From NCBI GenBank assembly GCA_000828075.3, contig JXCB02000023.1:1093929-1157928 (forward strand): a stretch of DNA of 64,000 bases, in the 5' to 3' direction. Of the stretch, positions 38,734 to 47,678 are shown piece by piece. This DNA is from Tolypothrix campylonemoides VB511288. Lineage in GTDB: Bacteria > Cyanobacteriota > Cyanobacteriia > Cyanobacteriales > Nostocaceae. Below the pieces are notes generated by a model. It did not search any database. It was not told where the DNA came from and was given only the letters and a program-made list of their open reading frames with translations. Position 1 is the stretch's first letter. Each line of letters opens with the position of its first letter. The position numbers and the translations under genes are program-made.

Positions 38734-40098
38734 ATGAAGTTCAAGTCATTTGCTCTTACATTTCTCTCCCTTTGTGTTGCCACTACTTGTGGAACGGAAG
38801 CTGCAAAAGCAGCATCGCTGTCAGTAGTTGCTGACCAGCTTGACAACCCACGCAATCTAGACTGGGACAAAGATGGCAACGCTTATGTGACATTAAGTGG
38901 TCGCGGAGGTGACGGAAACGGCGGAGTCAACTGTATACCATCACCCAGCGCGCAATATATTCCTTTATGTTCTGGTAACACTGGTAGCGTTGTTAAAATT
39001 GCTCCAGACGGTACAAAAACAAATTTCATAGATAATCTCACGTCCATAGCATTAGTACCCTCCGGCGAACAAGCTGCTGGTCCTGCGGACTTCAAATTTG
39101 ATTCCCAAGGCAACGCTTATCTTTTGACAGGTGTTGCAGGCGATCCCACCAGCCGCGATACCGTCCTGCAAGCTCCTGACCTGGGAAAACTATATAAGGT
39201 AGACTTAAACACTGGTGGTTTGACAACTCTTGCTGATTTTGCAGACTATGAAGCCAAGAATAATGTCGATGGCAGTGACTTAATTTCCAATCCTTATGCT
39301 TTCACAATTAAGGGTAATACTGCTTACGTCGTTGATGGGGGTGCTAACGTAATCTATTCTGTAGGACTTGATGGCAGCGGTATTAAGAACGCAGCTGCGT
39401 TACCTCAGCAACTCATACCAACAAGTGAACTCGAATTCCCAACTCTTCCTGAAGGGGTAGTAGACCCAACAGGAGGCGCAGCACCACCTCCTGGTTTTGC
39501 GATCGCTGATAATGGTCTTCCCGTATCACAACAATCAATACCCACAGCGATTACAGTTGCTCCCGATGGTAGTTTAACATTGGCTGAGTACACTTACTTC
39601 CCCTATCCAGAAGGTAAAGCACGTGTCTATTCAATTGACCCTGAGACTTTAGCAGCAACAGTCATTGATACTGGCTATACCCAGTTGACTGGTGCAACAT
39701 ACGACAGTGAGGGGAATTTGTATCTGTTGCAACACATCAACCAGTCAGAATGGAAGGGCATTCAACAGGGTGGTATTATCACTGGTGATATAAGTGGTTC
39801 TATCATCAAAGTTGGCAAAGATGGCACTAAGGAAACTATCTTAAGTGGTAATGGACTAGAAGCAGCTTCTGGATTATTTTTCGGTCCTGATGGTGATTTG
39901 TATACCTCAAACCGTGCCAGACTCGTAGCTGGGGAGCAAGGAGGACAACTCGTCAAGATTGCTCTCAAATCTGGTGGCGCAGCAAAAGTTCCTGAACCCG
40001 GTTCTGTCATTGCTTTATTAGCAACTGCCGCTTTAGGCGCAAAAGCAATGAAGCGTAAGCGTCAACAAGAACTGTTGGATAAGGTTGAAACCATCTAA
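38734..40098 (+). CDS. scyE: ScyE, exported beta-propeller protein with PEP-CTERM tail
   Basis: A 454-residue protein with a typical signal peptide (Lys-Phe-Lys then 'FALTFLSLCVATTCG', predicted cleavage after 'AAKA' near residue 28). A ScyD-like six-or-so-bladed propeller follows. The C-terminus reads 'KVPEPGSVIALLATAALGAKAM' then Lys/Arg-rich, that is, a PEP-CTERM sorting signal. It is therefore predicted to be extracytoplasmic and processed by an exosortase. It is thought to take part in late scytonemin assembly in the periplasm. It is clearly paralogous with ScyD. Confidence 0.92.
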   Translation: MKFKSFALTFLSLCVATTCGTEAAKAASLSVVADQLDNPRNLDWDKDGNAYVTLSGRGGDGNGGVNCIPSPSAQYIPLCSGNTGSVVKIAPDGTKTNFIDNLTSIALVPSGEQAAGPADFKFDSQGNAYLLTGVAGDPTSRDTVLQAPDLGKLYKVDLNTGGLTTLADFADYEAKNNVDGSDLISNPYAFTIKGNTAYVVDGGANVIYSVGLDGSGIKNAAALPQQLIPTSELEFPTLPEGVVDPTGGAAPPPGFAIADNGLPVSQQSIPTAITVAPDGSLTLAEYTYFPYPEGKARVYSIDPETLAATVIDTGYTQLTGATYDSEGNLYLLQHINQSEWKGIQQGGIITGDISGSIIKVGKDGTKETILSGNGLEAASGLFFGPDGDLYTSNRARLVAGEQGGQLVKIALKSGGAAKVPEPGSVIALLATAALGAKAMKRKRQQELLDKVETI

Positions 40099-40202
40099 TT
40101 CCTTGGCAAGTTTCTTAGGCATTCTTTGGCAATGCATAAGAAATAGGCTGCTGCCTTAAATTGAAAGTTCTGTTTCAAAAAGGCAACAGCTTAAATTCGG
40201 GA

Positions 40203-40223
40203 TTCCCAGACTCGGTCTGGGAA
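40203..40223. repeat. Hairpin between scyE and scyF
   Basis: Stem of nine pairs, TTCCCAGAC with GTCTGGGAA, around a three-base loop. A related but longer palindrome lies after scyF. The CCCAGRC...CTGGGAA core suggests a dispersed repeat family, not a gene-specific operator. It could act as an mRNA stability element or weak terminator. Confidence 0.5.
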
Positions 40224-40272
40224 CGACAAAAACCTTAAGTAAGAGTATAACTCACAACACCGGATATTCACT

Positions 40273-41436
40273 ATGGGATTAGTCAAAAAACTGTCACTTG
40301 CCTTATTCAGTGCCGGCGTTATGGTAGCAGCAACCGCTGCCCAAGCTATGGCTGTAAGCTTAGAGTTCGATAGTCAGATTGGTAGCCCTGGTTTCGCTCC
40401 TGGGCAGCTGTTTGTTACTCAAGGCATAACGGTGGATGACGCAACCGGGAATGTCCTTGTCAGTAACGGTCGCGGTCTTAACCCAGACGGCAGTTTTAAC
40501 CCTGCTCTCGGTAACCGAGTTGATGTATTCACTGCTGACGGTGCTTACCTAAGATCGATCAGTAGTGGTAGACAGGGACGTGGCGAGGGGTTAGATGAGC
40601 CAGCAGACCTGAAATTCAGCCCTACAAACGGCAACCTGTATGTCGGTGATGTTTTCAACAGCGAAATCGATGTATACGATCGCCAGGGGAACTTTGTTAA
40701 GTCCTTTGCCCAATTTGGTGGTCCTGTGCCGGATAGGATATTCTTTGGACCTGGTGGTATGTCATTCGATAAGAATGGCAATTTGTATATCACTGATTTC
40801 AGCAGTGACTACATCCAGGTATACGATAAGAACGATAACCTGGTGAGAACTATTGGCAGCAATGGCAGCGCACCTGGACAGTTTATTGGACCTGCCGGCA
40901 TATCAGTCTCCCCAGTGAGTGGGAATCTGTTTGTTGCAGACCAGTACAACAACCGCATTCAGGTACTCACTCCAGAAGGTGAGTTTATCTCGGCGTTTGG
41001 TGGACCTGGTACAGGACCTGGGCAGTTTGCACAGCCAATCGGCGTAGAAGTGGACGAGGAAGAGAACGTTTATGTAGCTGATTCTCAAAACAGCCGCGTT
41101 CAGGTATTTGATAAAAACGGTAACTTCCTCACTTCATATGGTCAACCAGCCCGCACTGCAACTGGTGAAATTGTACCACCTCCTACCGCAGGACCTATAG
41201 CTAACCCCATCGACCTCACACCCGGGGTATTTAACTGGACAGCAGGCGCACACTACGACAAAGGAAAGCTCTATGTGGGCGATTTCTTCCAAGGTCGCGT
41301 GCAAGTGTTGAACGTCGTTAAAGATGGCGCAACCAAGGTACCCGAACCAGCCTCACTATTAGGTCTAGGCTTGTTAGGAATTGGCGCTACTGCTACCACA
41401 TTGCGGAAAAAGCAGCAAAAGGCAACCTCGGCTTAG
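40273..41436 (+). CDS. scyF: ScyF, exported NHL-repeat protein with PEP-CTERM tail
   Basis: A 387-residue protein with a signal peptide ('LSLALFSAGVMVAATAAQAMA', cleavage near residue 25), five or six NHL repeats ('NRIQVLTPEGEFISAFGGPG', 'SRVQVFDKNGNFLTSYG'), and a C-terminal PEP-CTERM signal 'KVPEPASLLGLGLLGIGA' with a basic end. It should fold as a beta-propeller outside the cytoplasmic membrane. It is assigned to the last, extracytoplasmic steps of scytonemin formation. It is the last of the six scy genes; a perfect palindrome follows before eboA. Confidence 0.93.
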   Translation: MGLVKKLSLALFSAGVMVAATAAQAMAVSLEFDSQIGSPGFAPGQLFVTQGITVDDATGNVLVSNGRGLNPDGSFNPALGNRVDVFTADGAYLRSISSGRQGRGEGLDEPADLKFSPTNGNLYVGDVFNSEIDVYDRQGNFVKSFAQFGGPVPDRIFFGPGGMSFDKNGNLYITDFSSDYIQVYDKNDNLVRTIGSNGSAPGQFIGPAGISVSPVSGNLFVADQYNNRIQVLTPEGEFISAFGGPGTGPGQFAQPIGVEVDEEENVYVADSQNSRVQVFDKNGNFLTSYGQPARTATGEIVPPPTAGPIANPIDLTPGVFNWTAGAHYDKGKLYVGDFFQGRVQVLNVVKDGATKVPEPASLLGLGLLGIGATATTLRKKQQKATSA

Positions 41437-41507
41437 AGGAACCAGAAAAAGCTGCTGTTTAGACACTCGTAATTTTGTACTTCCTCAACCTTAACTTTGT
41501 TTAACCT

Positions 41508-41533
41508 CGTTCCCAGGCAATTGCCTGGGAACG
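41508..41533. terminator. Perfect 26-base palindrome after scyF
   Basis: Arms CGTTCCCAGGCAA and TTGCCTGGGAACG are fully complementary. It lies 72 bases after the scyF stop and 49 bases before eboA, and is followed by an A+T-rich run (AAAATTTTT). It may end or attenuate the scy transcript before the ebo genes. Confidence 0.5.
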
Positions 41534-41582
41534 TATTCCTAAAATTTTTAGCTCCATTGCATAACTAAATAATTATAAAGTA

Positions 41583-42512
41583 ATGGTTTCTGCAAGTTAT
41601 TTAGAAAAAACAACAGTGAGTGCGATTGACTTACTGCATCGCTGGCTAACTCAGCGCATTTATGGTCAAGGTTTAATCTGGCTAGAACAGAAGATAAAGC
41701 AGATTAAAAGCGGTGTCAATACCTCAATGTTTTTCAGTGCTTTTAGCGCTGTGCCTCGTTATACAGGCAAACATGATTTACAACTGACACTAGAAGAACT
41801 AGAAGCAGCCTCAGCAGCCAGGACAGGTTGGCTTCCCAGTTATTGGAGCGTAGATCAAGCTGCTCGCACCTTACTGGTACTGAGTTTACCGCAGGATAAC
41901 GAAGAGAAATACGTACGGACGTTGGAGCGAGTTTTTACAGCCGCCGATATGGGAGAGTTAATAGCACTCTATCAGGCTTTACCGCTTCTAGCTTATCCAG
42001 AAAAGTTCCGCAATCGTGCAGCTGAGGGAGTTCGCAGCAATATGACAGCAGTCTTCAATGCTGTGGCTTTGCGAAATCCCTATCCAGCAGAATATCTGGG
42101 TGACGTTGCTTGGAACCAAATAGTCTTGAAAGCCTTGTTTGTAGGCAGCCCTTTACATCTTATTCAAGGACTTGATCAGCGTGCAAATCCAGAACTAGCT
42201 CAAATGCTGGTTGATTATGCTCACGAACGTTGGGCGGCCCACCGCACAGTATCTCCCGAACTTTGGCGACTGGTGGGGCGATTTGCCAACAATGCGATGT
42301 TAGTGGATTTGGAGCGCGTAATACAAGCGAACGATCCAGTTGAACAAGCCGCAGGGGCGATCGCTCTTGCTGAGTGTCCTTTACCAGATGCTCAACAACT
42401 CCTTGCCCGTTATCCTAATCTACAGGCTCAAGTGCAAGCAGGGCATCTTAACTGGAATAGCTTAACTGCTACGCAAAGTCAAGAGTCAAAAGTCATTGAC
42501 CTTGACCCTTGA
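41583..42512 (+). CDS. eboA: EboA, ebo-cluster protein
   Basis: A 309-residue soluble, helix-rich protein that heads the ebo gene set. The ebo cluster is needed in Nostoc punctiforme to move the scytonemin monomer to the periplasm; the biochemical role of EboA is unknown. The position directly before a TatD-type gene and a UbiA-type gene fits eboA-eboB-eboC. The last seven or so codons (after 'TATQ') are written by the GTCAAAAGTCA-type intergenic repeat, and the stop codon itself lies in that repeat. The tail is therefore probably an accidental extension. Confidence 0.88.
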   Translation: MVSASYLEKTTVSAIDLLHRWLTQRIYGQGLIWLEQKIKQIKSGVNTSMFFSAFSAVPRYTGKHDLQLTLEELEAASAARTGWLPSYWSVDQAARTLLVLSLPQDNEEKYVRTLERVFTAADMGELIALYQALPLLAYPEKFRNRAAEGVRSNMTAVFNAVALRNPYPAEYLGDVAWNQIVLKALFVGSPLHLIQGLDQRANPELAQMLVDYAHERWAAHRTVSPELWRLVGRFANNAMLVDLERVIQANDPVEQAAGAIALAECPLPDAQQLLARYPNLQAQVQAGHLNWNSLTATQSQESKVIDLDP

Positions 42513-42535
42513 CCCTTGACCTTTGACCTTTAACT
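42478..42535. repeat. Tandem short repeat across the eboA stop
   Basis: Units of AGTCAAA and TTGACCC/TTGACCT run from inside the last codons of eboA into the spacer before eboB. They form a possible inverted pair, AAAGTCA with TGACCTT. Confidence 0.65.
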
Positions 42536-42559
42536 ACAAGCACTATAAACACCAGTCCC

Positions 42560-43471
42560 ATGATGTACATAGATCCTCACATTCACATGAGCTCCCGCAC
42601 AACCGACGATTACCAAAAGATGCAGGAGTCTGGCATTGTAGCTGTGATAGAGCCTGCCTTTTGGTTTGGACAACCCCGCACCAACGTCGGCTCATTCCAA
42701 GATTACTTTAGCAGCTTAGTCGGGTGGGAACGGTTTCGGGCTGCTCAGTTTGGTATCCGCCATTATTGCACGATTGGCTTGAACTCCAAGGAAGCCAATA
42801 ACGAACCATTGGCAGAGCAAGTGATGGAACTTTTGCCTCTGTACGCTTGCAAAGAGGGTGTCGTTGCCATTGGTGAGATTGGCTATGACGACATGACAGA
42901 GGCAGAAGACAAATACTTCCGTCTACAGTTAGAACTGGCAAAAGAACTCGATATGCTGGTGCTGATTCATACACCGCACCGCAACAAGAAGGCGGGTACC
43001 AGTCGCACTATGGATGTCTGTATCGAGCATGGGTTAGATCCATTAAAGGTAATTATGGATCATAACAACGAAGAGACTGTGCAGGAAGTTTTGGATCGGG
43101 GCTTCTGGGCAGCTTTTACAATTTACCCCAATACCAAAATGGGGAATGCTCGCATGGTTGAAGTTGTGCGCCAATATGGATGCGATCGCATCATCGTAGA
43201 CAGCAGTGCTGACTGGGGAGTCAGCGATCCACTCGCTGTCCCCAAAACTGCCCAACTGATGCAAGAAAGAGGAATTCCAGAAGCGCATATCCGAGCAGTC
43301 TGTTATGAAAATGCCCTTGCTGCTTACAGCCAAAGCGGTCAAATTCAAGAATCAGACTGGCTCAACCCAACCCCCATCGACCAACGACAGCTATTTAACG
43401 GGAACTCCGTACTTCGGGGACAAAAACCCCTCGTCGAGTCCCCTACCCGCGAATACGCATTAATTGAGTAA
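42560..43471 (+). CDS. eboB: EboB, TatD-family metal-dependent hydrolase
   Basis: A 303-residue TIM-barrel hydrolase of the TatD type. Metal ligands are visible in 'DPHIHM' (two His near residues 6-8), 'GEIGYDD', 'LIHTPHR', 'IMDHNN' and 'VDSSADWG'. It is longer than ordinary TatD. In the ebo set it is thought to act on the scytonemin precursor pathway or its export, but no substrate is known. It starts with two consecutive ATG codons, 47 bases after eboA. The order eboA-B-C is kept. Confidence 0.9.
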   Translation: MMYIDPHIHMSSRTTDDYQKMQESGIVAVIEPAFWFGQPRTNVGSFQDYFSSLVGWERFRAAQFGIRHYCTIGLNSKEANNEPLAEQVMELLPLYACKEGVVAIGEIGYDDMTEAEDKYFRLQLELAKELDMLVLIHTPHRNKKAGTSRTMDVCIEHGLDPLKVIMDHNNEETVQEVLDRGFWAAFTIYPNTKMGNARMVEVVRQYGCDRIIVDSSADWGVSDPLAVPKTAQLMQERGIPEAHIRAVCYENALAAYSQSGQIQESDWLNPTPIDQRQLFNGNSVLRGQKPLVESPTREYALIE

Positions 43472-43533
43472 AAACTCAAAATTTCTTCATCTCCCTCACT
43501 CACTCCCTCCCTCACTCATCCCTCCTCCTCACC

Positions 43534-44454
43534 ATGAACGCTACACTCTCCTTCCCTCGCATTTGGGCGTATCTCCAATTAATGCGACCTGCTAATATCG
43601 TCACCGCATGGGCAGATATCTTAGCTGGATTCGCTGTCCTTATTTCCGTATCTCCTGATCTGCCAATCTCCGCATCTTCCTCTAATTTGATGCCACTGGC
43701 ATGGTTACTTCTAGCAACCACAGGTTTATACGGCGGTGGTATTATTTTTAATGATGTCTTTGATGCTGAAATAGACTCTATAGAAAGACCAGAGCGACCT
43801 ATCCCTAGTGGTAGAGCATCACGTATGGGAGCATCAATTCTGGGAAGTTTGCTTTTGAGTGCTGGCATACTGGCAGCTTCTCAAGTGAGTTGGTTGAGTG
43901 CGGTTCTAGCTTTTGGCATTGCTGCTGCTGCGATCGTGTACGATGCTTACAGCAAGCATCATCCTATTTTTGGTCCAATCAATATGGGCGTGTGTCGCGG
44001 CGGCAACTTATTGCTTGGCGTCAGCGCGGTATCACCAATGGTACCAAACTATTGGTTTTTAGCTCTGATTCCTGTTATTTACATTGCTGCTATAACAACT
44101 CTCAGCCGGGGTGAAGTTCATGGAGGCAAAACTAGTACTGGTATCATTACACTCGTGCTAATCAGTACAGTTTTCGCTGCACTACTGAGCTTAGGTTTGT
44201 TAAAAAATTATCATCTGCTTGCAGTCCTGCCTTTCGTTGTGTTGTTAGCTGCGCGAGTATTACTTCCTTTTATCAAAGCTGTCAGCGAACCAACTCCACA
44301 AAACATCCGCACTGCTGTGCGCGCAGGAGTCCTGTCACTCATTGTTTTAGATGCTACAGTCGCTGCTGGTTTTGCTAGCTTGCCATACGGATTGCTGGTG
44401 TTAATCCTGTTACCAATTTCAATGGCATTGTCACAAATCTTTGCTGTTACCTGA
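43534..44454 (+). CDS. eboC: EboC, UbiA-family membrane prenyltransferase
   Basis: A 306-residue integral membrane protein with about eight hydrophobic segments. The first Asp-rich motif, 'NDVFDAEIDSIERPERPIPSG', matches the diphosphate-Mg site of UbiA prenyltransferases, and 'YDAYSKHHPIFGPINMGVCRG' takes the place of the second. A Ser/Pro stretch ('ISVSPDLPISASSSN') in the first loop may come from an intergenic-type repeat. Within the ebo set it could prenylate a carrier or the precursor itself. It starts 62 bases after eboB, and the ribosome site is weak. Confidence 0.9.
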   Translation: MNATLSFPRIWAYLQLMRPANIVTAWADILAGFAVLISVSPDLPISASSSNLMPLAWLLLATTGLYGGGIIFNDVFDAEIDSIERPERPIPSGRASRMGASILGSLLLSAGILAASQVSWLSAVLAFGIAAAAIVYDAYSKHHPIFGPINMGVCRGGNLLLGVSAVSPMVPNYWFLALIPVIYIAAITTLSRGEVHGGKTSTGIITLVLISTVFAALLSLGLLKNYHLLAVLPFVVLLAARVLLPFIKAVSEPTPQNIRTAVRAGVLSLIVLDATVAAGFASLPYGLLVLILLPISMALSQIFAVT

Positions 44455-44610
44455 AGCACACGTTAAAATTATAACCAAAGACTAAAGTGAGCGAGTACGC
44501 TGAACTTATACTACTCTGCTTAACCTCCCACCGCGAGTCACCGTGCATCTTGTGCGAAAACAAAAAAGCTCACACTTTTGACCTGACTTCACGTAACAAA
44601 GAAACGGATA

Positions 44611-45906
44611 ATGCGGATTCTCATTTATTCTTACAACTATCATCCGGAGCCAATTGGAATTGCTCCTTTAATGACTGAACTGGCAGAAGGACTGGTAAAG
44701 CAAGGTCATGAAGTGCGAGTGATTACGGGAATGCCCAATTATCCCCAGCGCGAGATTTACGAAGAGTATCGCGGTAAGTGGTACGTTACAGAACGAAAAA
44801 ATGGCGTAACCATTCAGCGGAGTTACCTGCGAATCAAGTCTAAACCTAGTCTCATAGACAGGCTCCTATTGGAGTTAAGCTTTGTATTCACAAGCTTGCC
44901 ACAAGCACTCAACGGTTGGCGACCTGATGTTATTCTCCTGACAGTACCGCCACTGCTAGTTACCCTACCAGCGACACTACTAGGTTGGCTATATAACTGC
45001 CCAGTGGTACTGAATGTACAGGATATCTTGCCAGAAGCCGCTGTGCGCGTTGGGCTGATCACAAACAAATGGATGATTCGCGCTTTGCAAGCGATAGAGC
45101 AATTTGCATACCGTAGTGCCCACACCATTAGCGTGATTGCCGATGGGTTTGTTGAGAATTTAATCGAGAAGGGAGTACCAGCGCAAAAAATTGTCTGCAT
45201 TCCCAACTGGGTGAACGTTAATTTTATCCGCCCCTTACCAAAAAAGAGCAACCCATTTCGCATTGCCTATCAACTAGAAGACAAGTTCGTAGTGGTTTAC
45301 TCTGGCAATATTGCCCTGACACAAGGATTAGAGACAGTCATTGAAGCCGCATCTCGGCTGTGTCATATCCCAGAAATCGTCTTTGTGATTGCTGGAGAAG
45401 AAAGAGCATTACAAAGATTGCAGCAATATTGCCAAAAATGTGGGGCTGATAACGTGTTGCTTCTACCTTTAGTACCACGAGAAAAACTACCCGAAATGTT
45501 AGCAGCAGCGGATGTCGGTTTGGTGGTGCAAAAGCGCAATGTGATTTCCTTCAATATGCCTTCCAAAATCCCACTGTTGTTAGCAAGTGGTCGTGCTATT
45601 ATCGCCTCAGTTCCCGCCTCTGGTACAGCAGCGCGAGCAGTGCGCAAGAGTGGCGGCGGCGTAGTTGTACCACCAGAATCACCGCAAGCACTAGCAGATG
45701 GAATCATGGATTTGTATACCAATCCAGCTAAGGTTGCAAAGCTAGGTCACAAAGGAAGACAGTTTGCTGTCGATCGCTATTCATTCGAGCAAGCGTTAGT
45801 TGAGTACGAAGCATTATTCACTGAAGTGATTGCCACAAGCTCTCAATCACCAACTGTCGCAATGCTACCAAAATTGACTTCAAGCGAATCTATTATCGAT
45901 ATTTAA
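44611..45906 (+). CDS. Group 4 (WcaI-like) glycosyltransferase of the scytonemin locus
   Basis: A 431-residue GT-B glycosyltransferase. The N-terminal domain begins 'MRILIYSYNYHPEPIGIAPLM', as in WcaI-type enzymes. The C-terminal sugar-nucleotide domain has 'VVYSGNIALTQGLETVIEAA' and a late 'MPSKIPLLLASGRAII' and 'VVPPESPQALADGI'. A glycosyltransferase sits at the same place (between the ebo/scy genes and tyrA) in Nostoc punctiforme (NpR1270). It may glycosylate a scytonemin or mycosporine-linked product or the sheath polysaccharide; its acceptor is unknown. Tandem GTCATTA repeats follow its stop. Confidence 0.88.
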   Translation: MRILIYSYNYHPEPIGIAPLMTELAEGLVKQGHEVRVITGMPNYPQREIYEEYRGKWYVTERKNGVTIQRSYLRIKSKPSLIDRLLLELSFVFTSLPQALNGWRPDVILLTVPPLLVTLPATLLGWLYNCPVVLNVQDILPEAAVRVGLITNKWMIRALQAIEQFAYRSAHTISVIADGFVENLIEKGVPAQKIVCIPNWVNVNFIRPLPKKSNPFRIAYQLEDKFVVVYSGNIALTQGLETVIEAASRLCHIPEIVFVIAGEERALQRLQQYCQKCGADNVLLLPLVPREKLPEMLAAADVGLVVQKRNVISFNMPSKIPLLLASGRAIIASVPASGTAARAVRKSGGGVVVPPESPQALADGIMDLYTNPAKVAKLGHKGRQFAVDRYSFEQALVEYEALFTEVIATSSQSPTVAMLPKLTSSESIIDI

Positions 45907-45945
45907 GTCATTAGTCATTAGTCATTAGTCATTGGTTATCAGTCA
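45904..45945. repeat. Tandem AGTCATT repeats 3' of the glycosyltransferase
   Basis: Five or so copies of a seven-base unit (TTAGTCA) in a row between two genes of the cluster. It is a short tandemly repeated sequence of the type common in Nostocales. It contains no spacer structure. Confidence 0.75.
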
Positions 45946-46006
45946 TTTTGCGCCTCAGGTGCATCTTTCTATTCTCTTCATCTCCTCCCTAGCGAGCGAA
46001 CAACCT

Positions 46007-47089
46007 ATGATCCCAGAAAAGCTCAAGCAAACTGACCAATGCCTGATCCAGCTGCTGCGCGATCGCCTGTCACTTCTTACTACATCAAAAATTCCAGCCG
46101 AGGAGCAACTGGCTCAAGTCCAACCCTTACTTGCTTCTGCTGGTATTCCGGAATCAATTTGGACAAATTTAGTCAACGGTTGTCATGCAGCCCTTTCCAG
46201 TGTTGTTTCATCGCCAACATACACCACACCCCGAAATATTACCATCATCGGTGGACGTGGTAGGATGGGTAGATTCTTCACCCAGCAATTGACAGCAGCT
46301 GGTCATAATGTAAGTATTCTCGAAAACGAAGATTGGGAATACGCAGATCACCTGCTAGGTTCTGCTGAACTTGTGATCGTCTCTGTTCCAATTAAGTGGA
46401 CAGTAGATGTGATCAAGCGTGCATCTCAATACCTTGCACCAACCACAGCACTTTGTGACATCACAAGTGTCAAAACTGAGCCAGTTCAAGCGATGCTGGA
46501 ATACCATCCTGGTCCAGTCATGGGATTACATCCGATGTTTGGTCCAAATGTCAAATCCTTTGCTCAAGAAAAAGTAGTAGCTTGTCCAGGTCGCCAAGAC
46601 GATTCATTTGAGTGGTTATTAGATTTTATTAAGAGTCAGGGCGGCGAAATCATTGTCTCTACACCTGAAGAACACGACTACATGATGGTGATTATTCAGG
46701 CAACCAGGCACTTTTCCAGATTTAGCGTTGGTGTTTTCTTAGCCCAAGAAGGGATTGACATAGAGCGCAGTTTGTCCATGTCAAGCCCAAGCTACCGCCA
46801 AGAAATAGACATTATCAAGCGTTTGTTTGCCCAAAGCCCACACTTATGTGTGGACATTATGCTTGCAACGCAGGACAGATGCCAAGCAATTGCTAAATTA
46901 GCTGATACTTACAACCGCTTAGCAAGTTTAGTTGCACGCAAAGACCGAACTGCATTAATTCAGGAATTTGAAAATGCTCAAAGCTTTTTTAGCGAGGAAA
47001 ACATCAGTTCTCCCAAGCTGAGTCAGGAAAACCATGCTGATCGACATCTTTCACGATACCGTATGCCCGTGGTGCCGAATCGGTCATAA
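46007..47089 (+). CDS. tyrA: TyrA, prephenate dehydrogenase with degenerate chorismate-mutase-like N-terminus
   Basis: Makes p-hydroxyphenylpyruvate, the ScyA co-substrate, from prephenate. Protein of 360 residues from ATG 46007; the longer frame adds a repeat-encoded leader. Residues about 85-330 closely follow the enterobacterial T-protein: 'IIGGRGRMGRFF' is the NAD loop, followed by 'LENEDWEYADHLL', 'VSVPIKWT', 'GLHPMFGP', 'QATRHFSRFSVGVFLAQE' and 'LSMSSPSYRQEI'. The first 70 residues hold a helix ('DQCLIQLLRDRLSLL') like the start of AroQ chorismate mutase, but the later active-site Lys segment is not evident. It overlaps the next gene by 56 bases. Confidence 0.92.
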   Translation: MIPEKLKQTDQCLIQLLRDRLSLLTTSKIPAEEQLAQVQPLLASAGIPESIWTNLVNGCHAALSSVVSSPTYTTPRNITIIGGRGRMGRFFTQQLTAAGHNVSILENEDWEYADHLLGSAELVIVSVPIKWTVDVIKRASQYLAPTTALCDITSVKTEPVQAMLEYHPGPVMGLHPMFGPNVKSFAQEKVVACPGRQDDSFEWLLDFIKSQGGEIIVSTPEEHDYMMVIIQATRHFSRFSVGVFLAQEGIDIERSLSMSSPSYRQEIDIIKRLFAQSPHLCVDIMLATQDRCQAIAKLADTYNRLASLVARKDRTALIQEFENAQSFFSEENISSPKLSQENHADRHLSRYRMPVVPNRS

Positions 47090-47678
47090 GCATCTTTTTG
47101 ATGCCTTGGCACAATCTCAAGAAACAGTCAAAATTCGCTGGCATCCTTTTCTCCTAGACAATTCTATTCCTGCTGGTGGTTACGAATTTCGCTCTTATAT
47201 GCAAGAGAGGAAAGGCATAGAACCGCAAGCACTTCAGCAGTTGTTTGACTACGTGCAAAATGTGGGTGATGCCGCAGGAGTCAAATTAGATTTCAACAAA
47301 ATTCGTTTGGCTGTCAATAGTACGCTTTCGCATCGGTTGATAACGCTAGCACCAGATCATGTCAAAAACGATGTTGTGCAAGCAGTTTACAAAGCTTACT
47401 TTGAAGACGGTTTGAACCTCGGTGACATCGACGTTATTGTTGCTATAGGCACAGAGGCTGGTATGGATTCTACCGAATTACGACTGCAATTAAGCGGTGA
47501 TGCTGCGCTTGATGCAGTTCTAGCGGAATCAACATTTGCTCGTTTTAATGGCATCACAAGCGTGCCTTTTTACATTATCAACAACAAAGTTAAAGTTGAC
47601 GGTTCACACTCACCAGAGGTGTTCCAACAAGCTCTCAATCGTGCCGCACTTATAGAAATATCCGCAAAAATATGGTAG
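47034..47678 (+). CDS. dsbA: DsbA/FrnE-like thiol oxidoreductase
   Basis: A 214-residue thioredoxin-fold protein with the redox motif C11-P-W-C14 in 'DTVCPWCRIGHKHLF' and a cis-Pro region 'GITSVPFYIINNK'. It has no signal peptide, so it resembles cytoplasmic FrnE-type DsbA proteins more than periplasmic DsbA. It starts inside tyrA (56-base overlap in another frame) and overlaps eboD by 7 bases, so the three are tightly coupled. A dsbA gene at this position is known in scytonemin clusters. Its substrate is unknown. Confidence 0.9.
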   Translation: MLIDIFHDTVCPWCRIGHKHLFDALAQSQETVKIRWHPFLLDNSIPAGGYEFRSYMQERKGIEPQALQQLFDYVQNVGDAAGVKLDFNKIRLAVNSTLSHRLITLAPDHVKNDVVQAVYKAYFEDGLNLGDIDVIVAIGTEAGMDSTELRLQLSGDAALDAVLAESTFARFNGITSVPFYIINNKVKVDGSHSPEVFQQALNRAALIEISAKIW

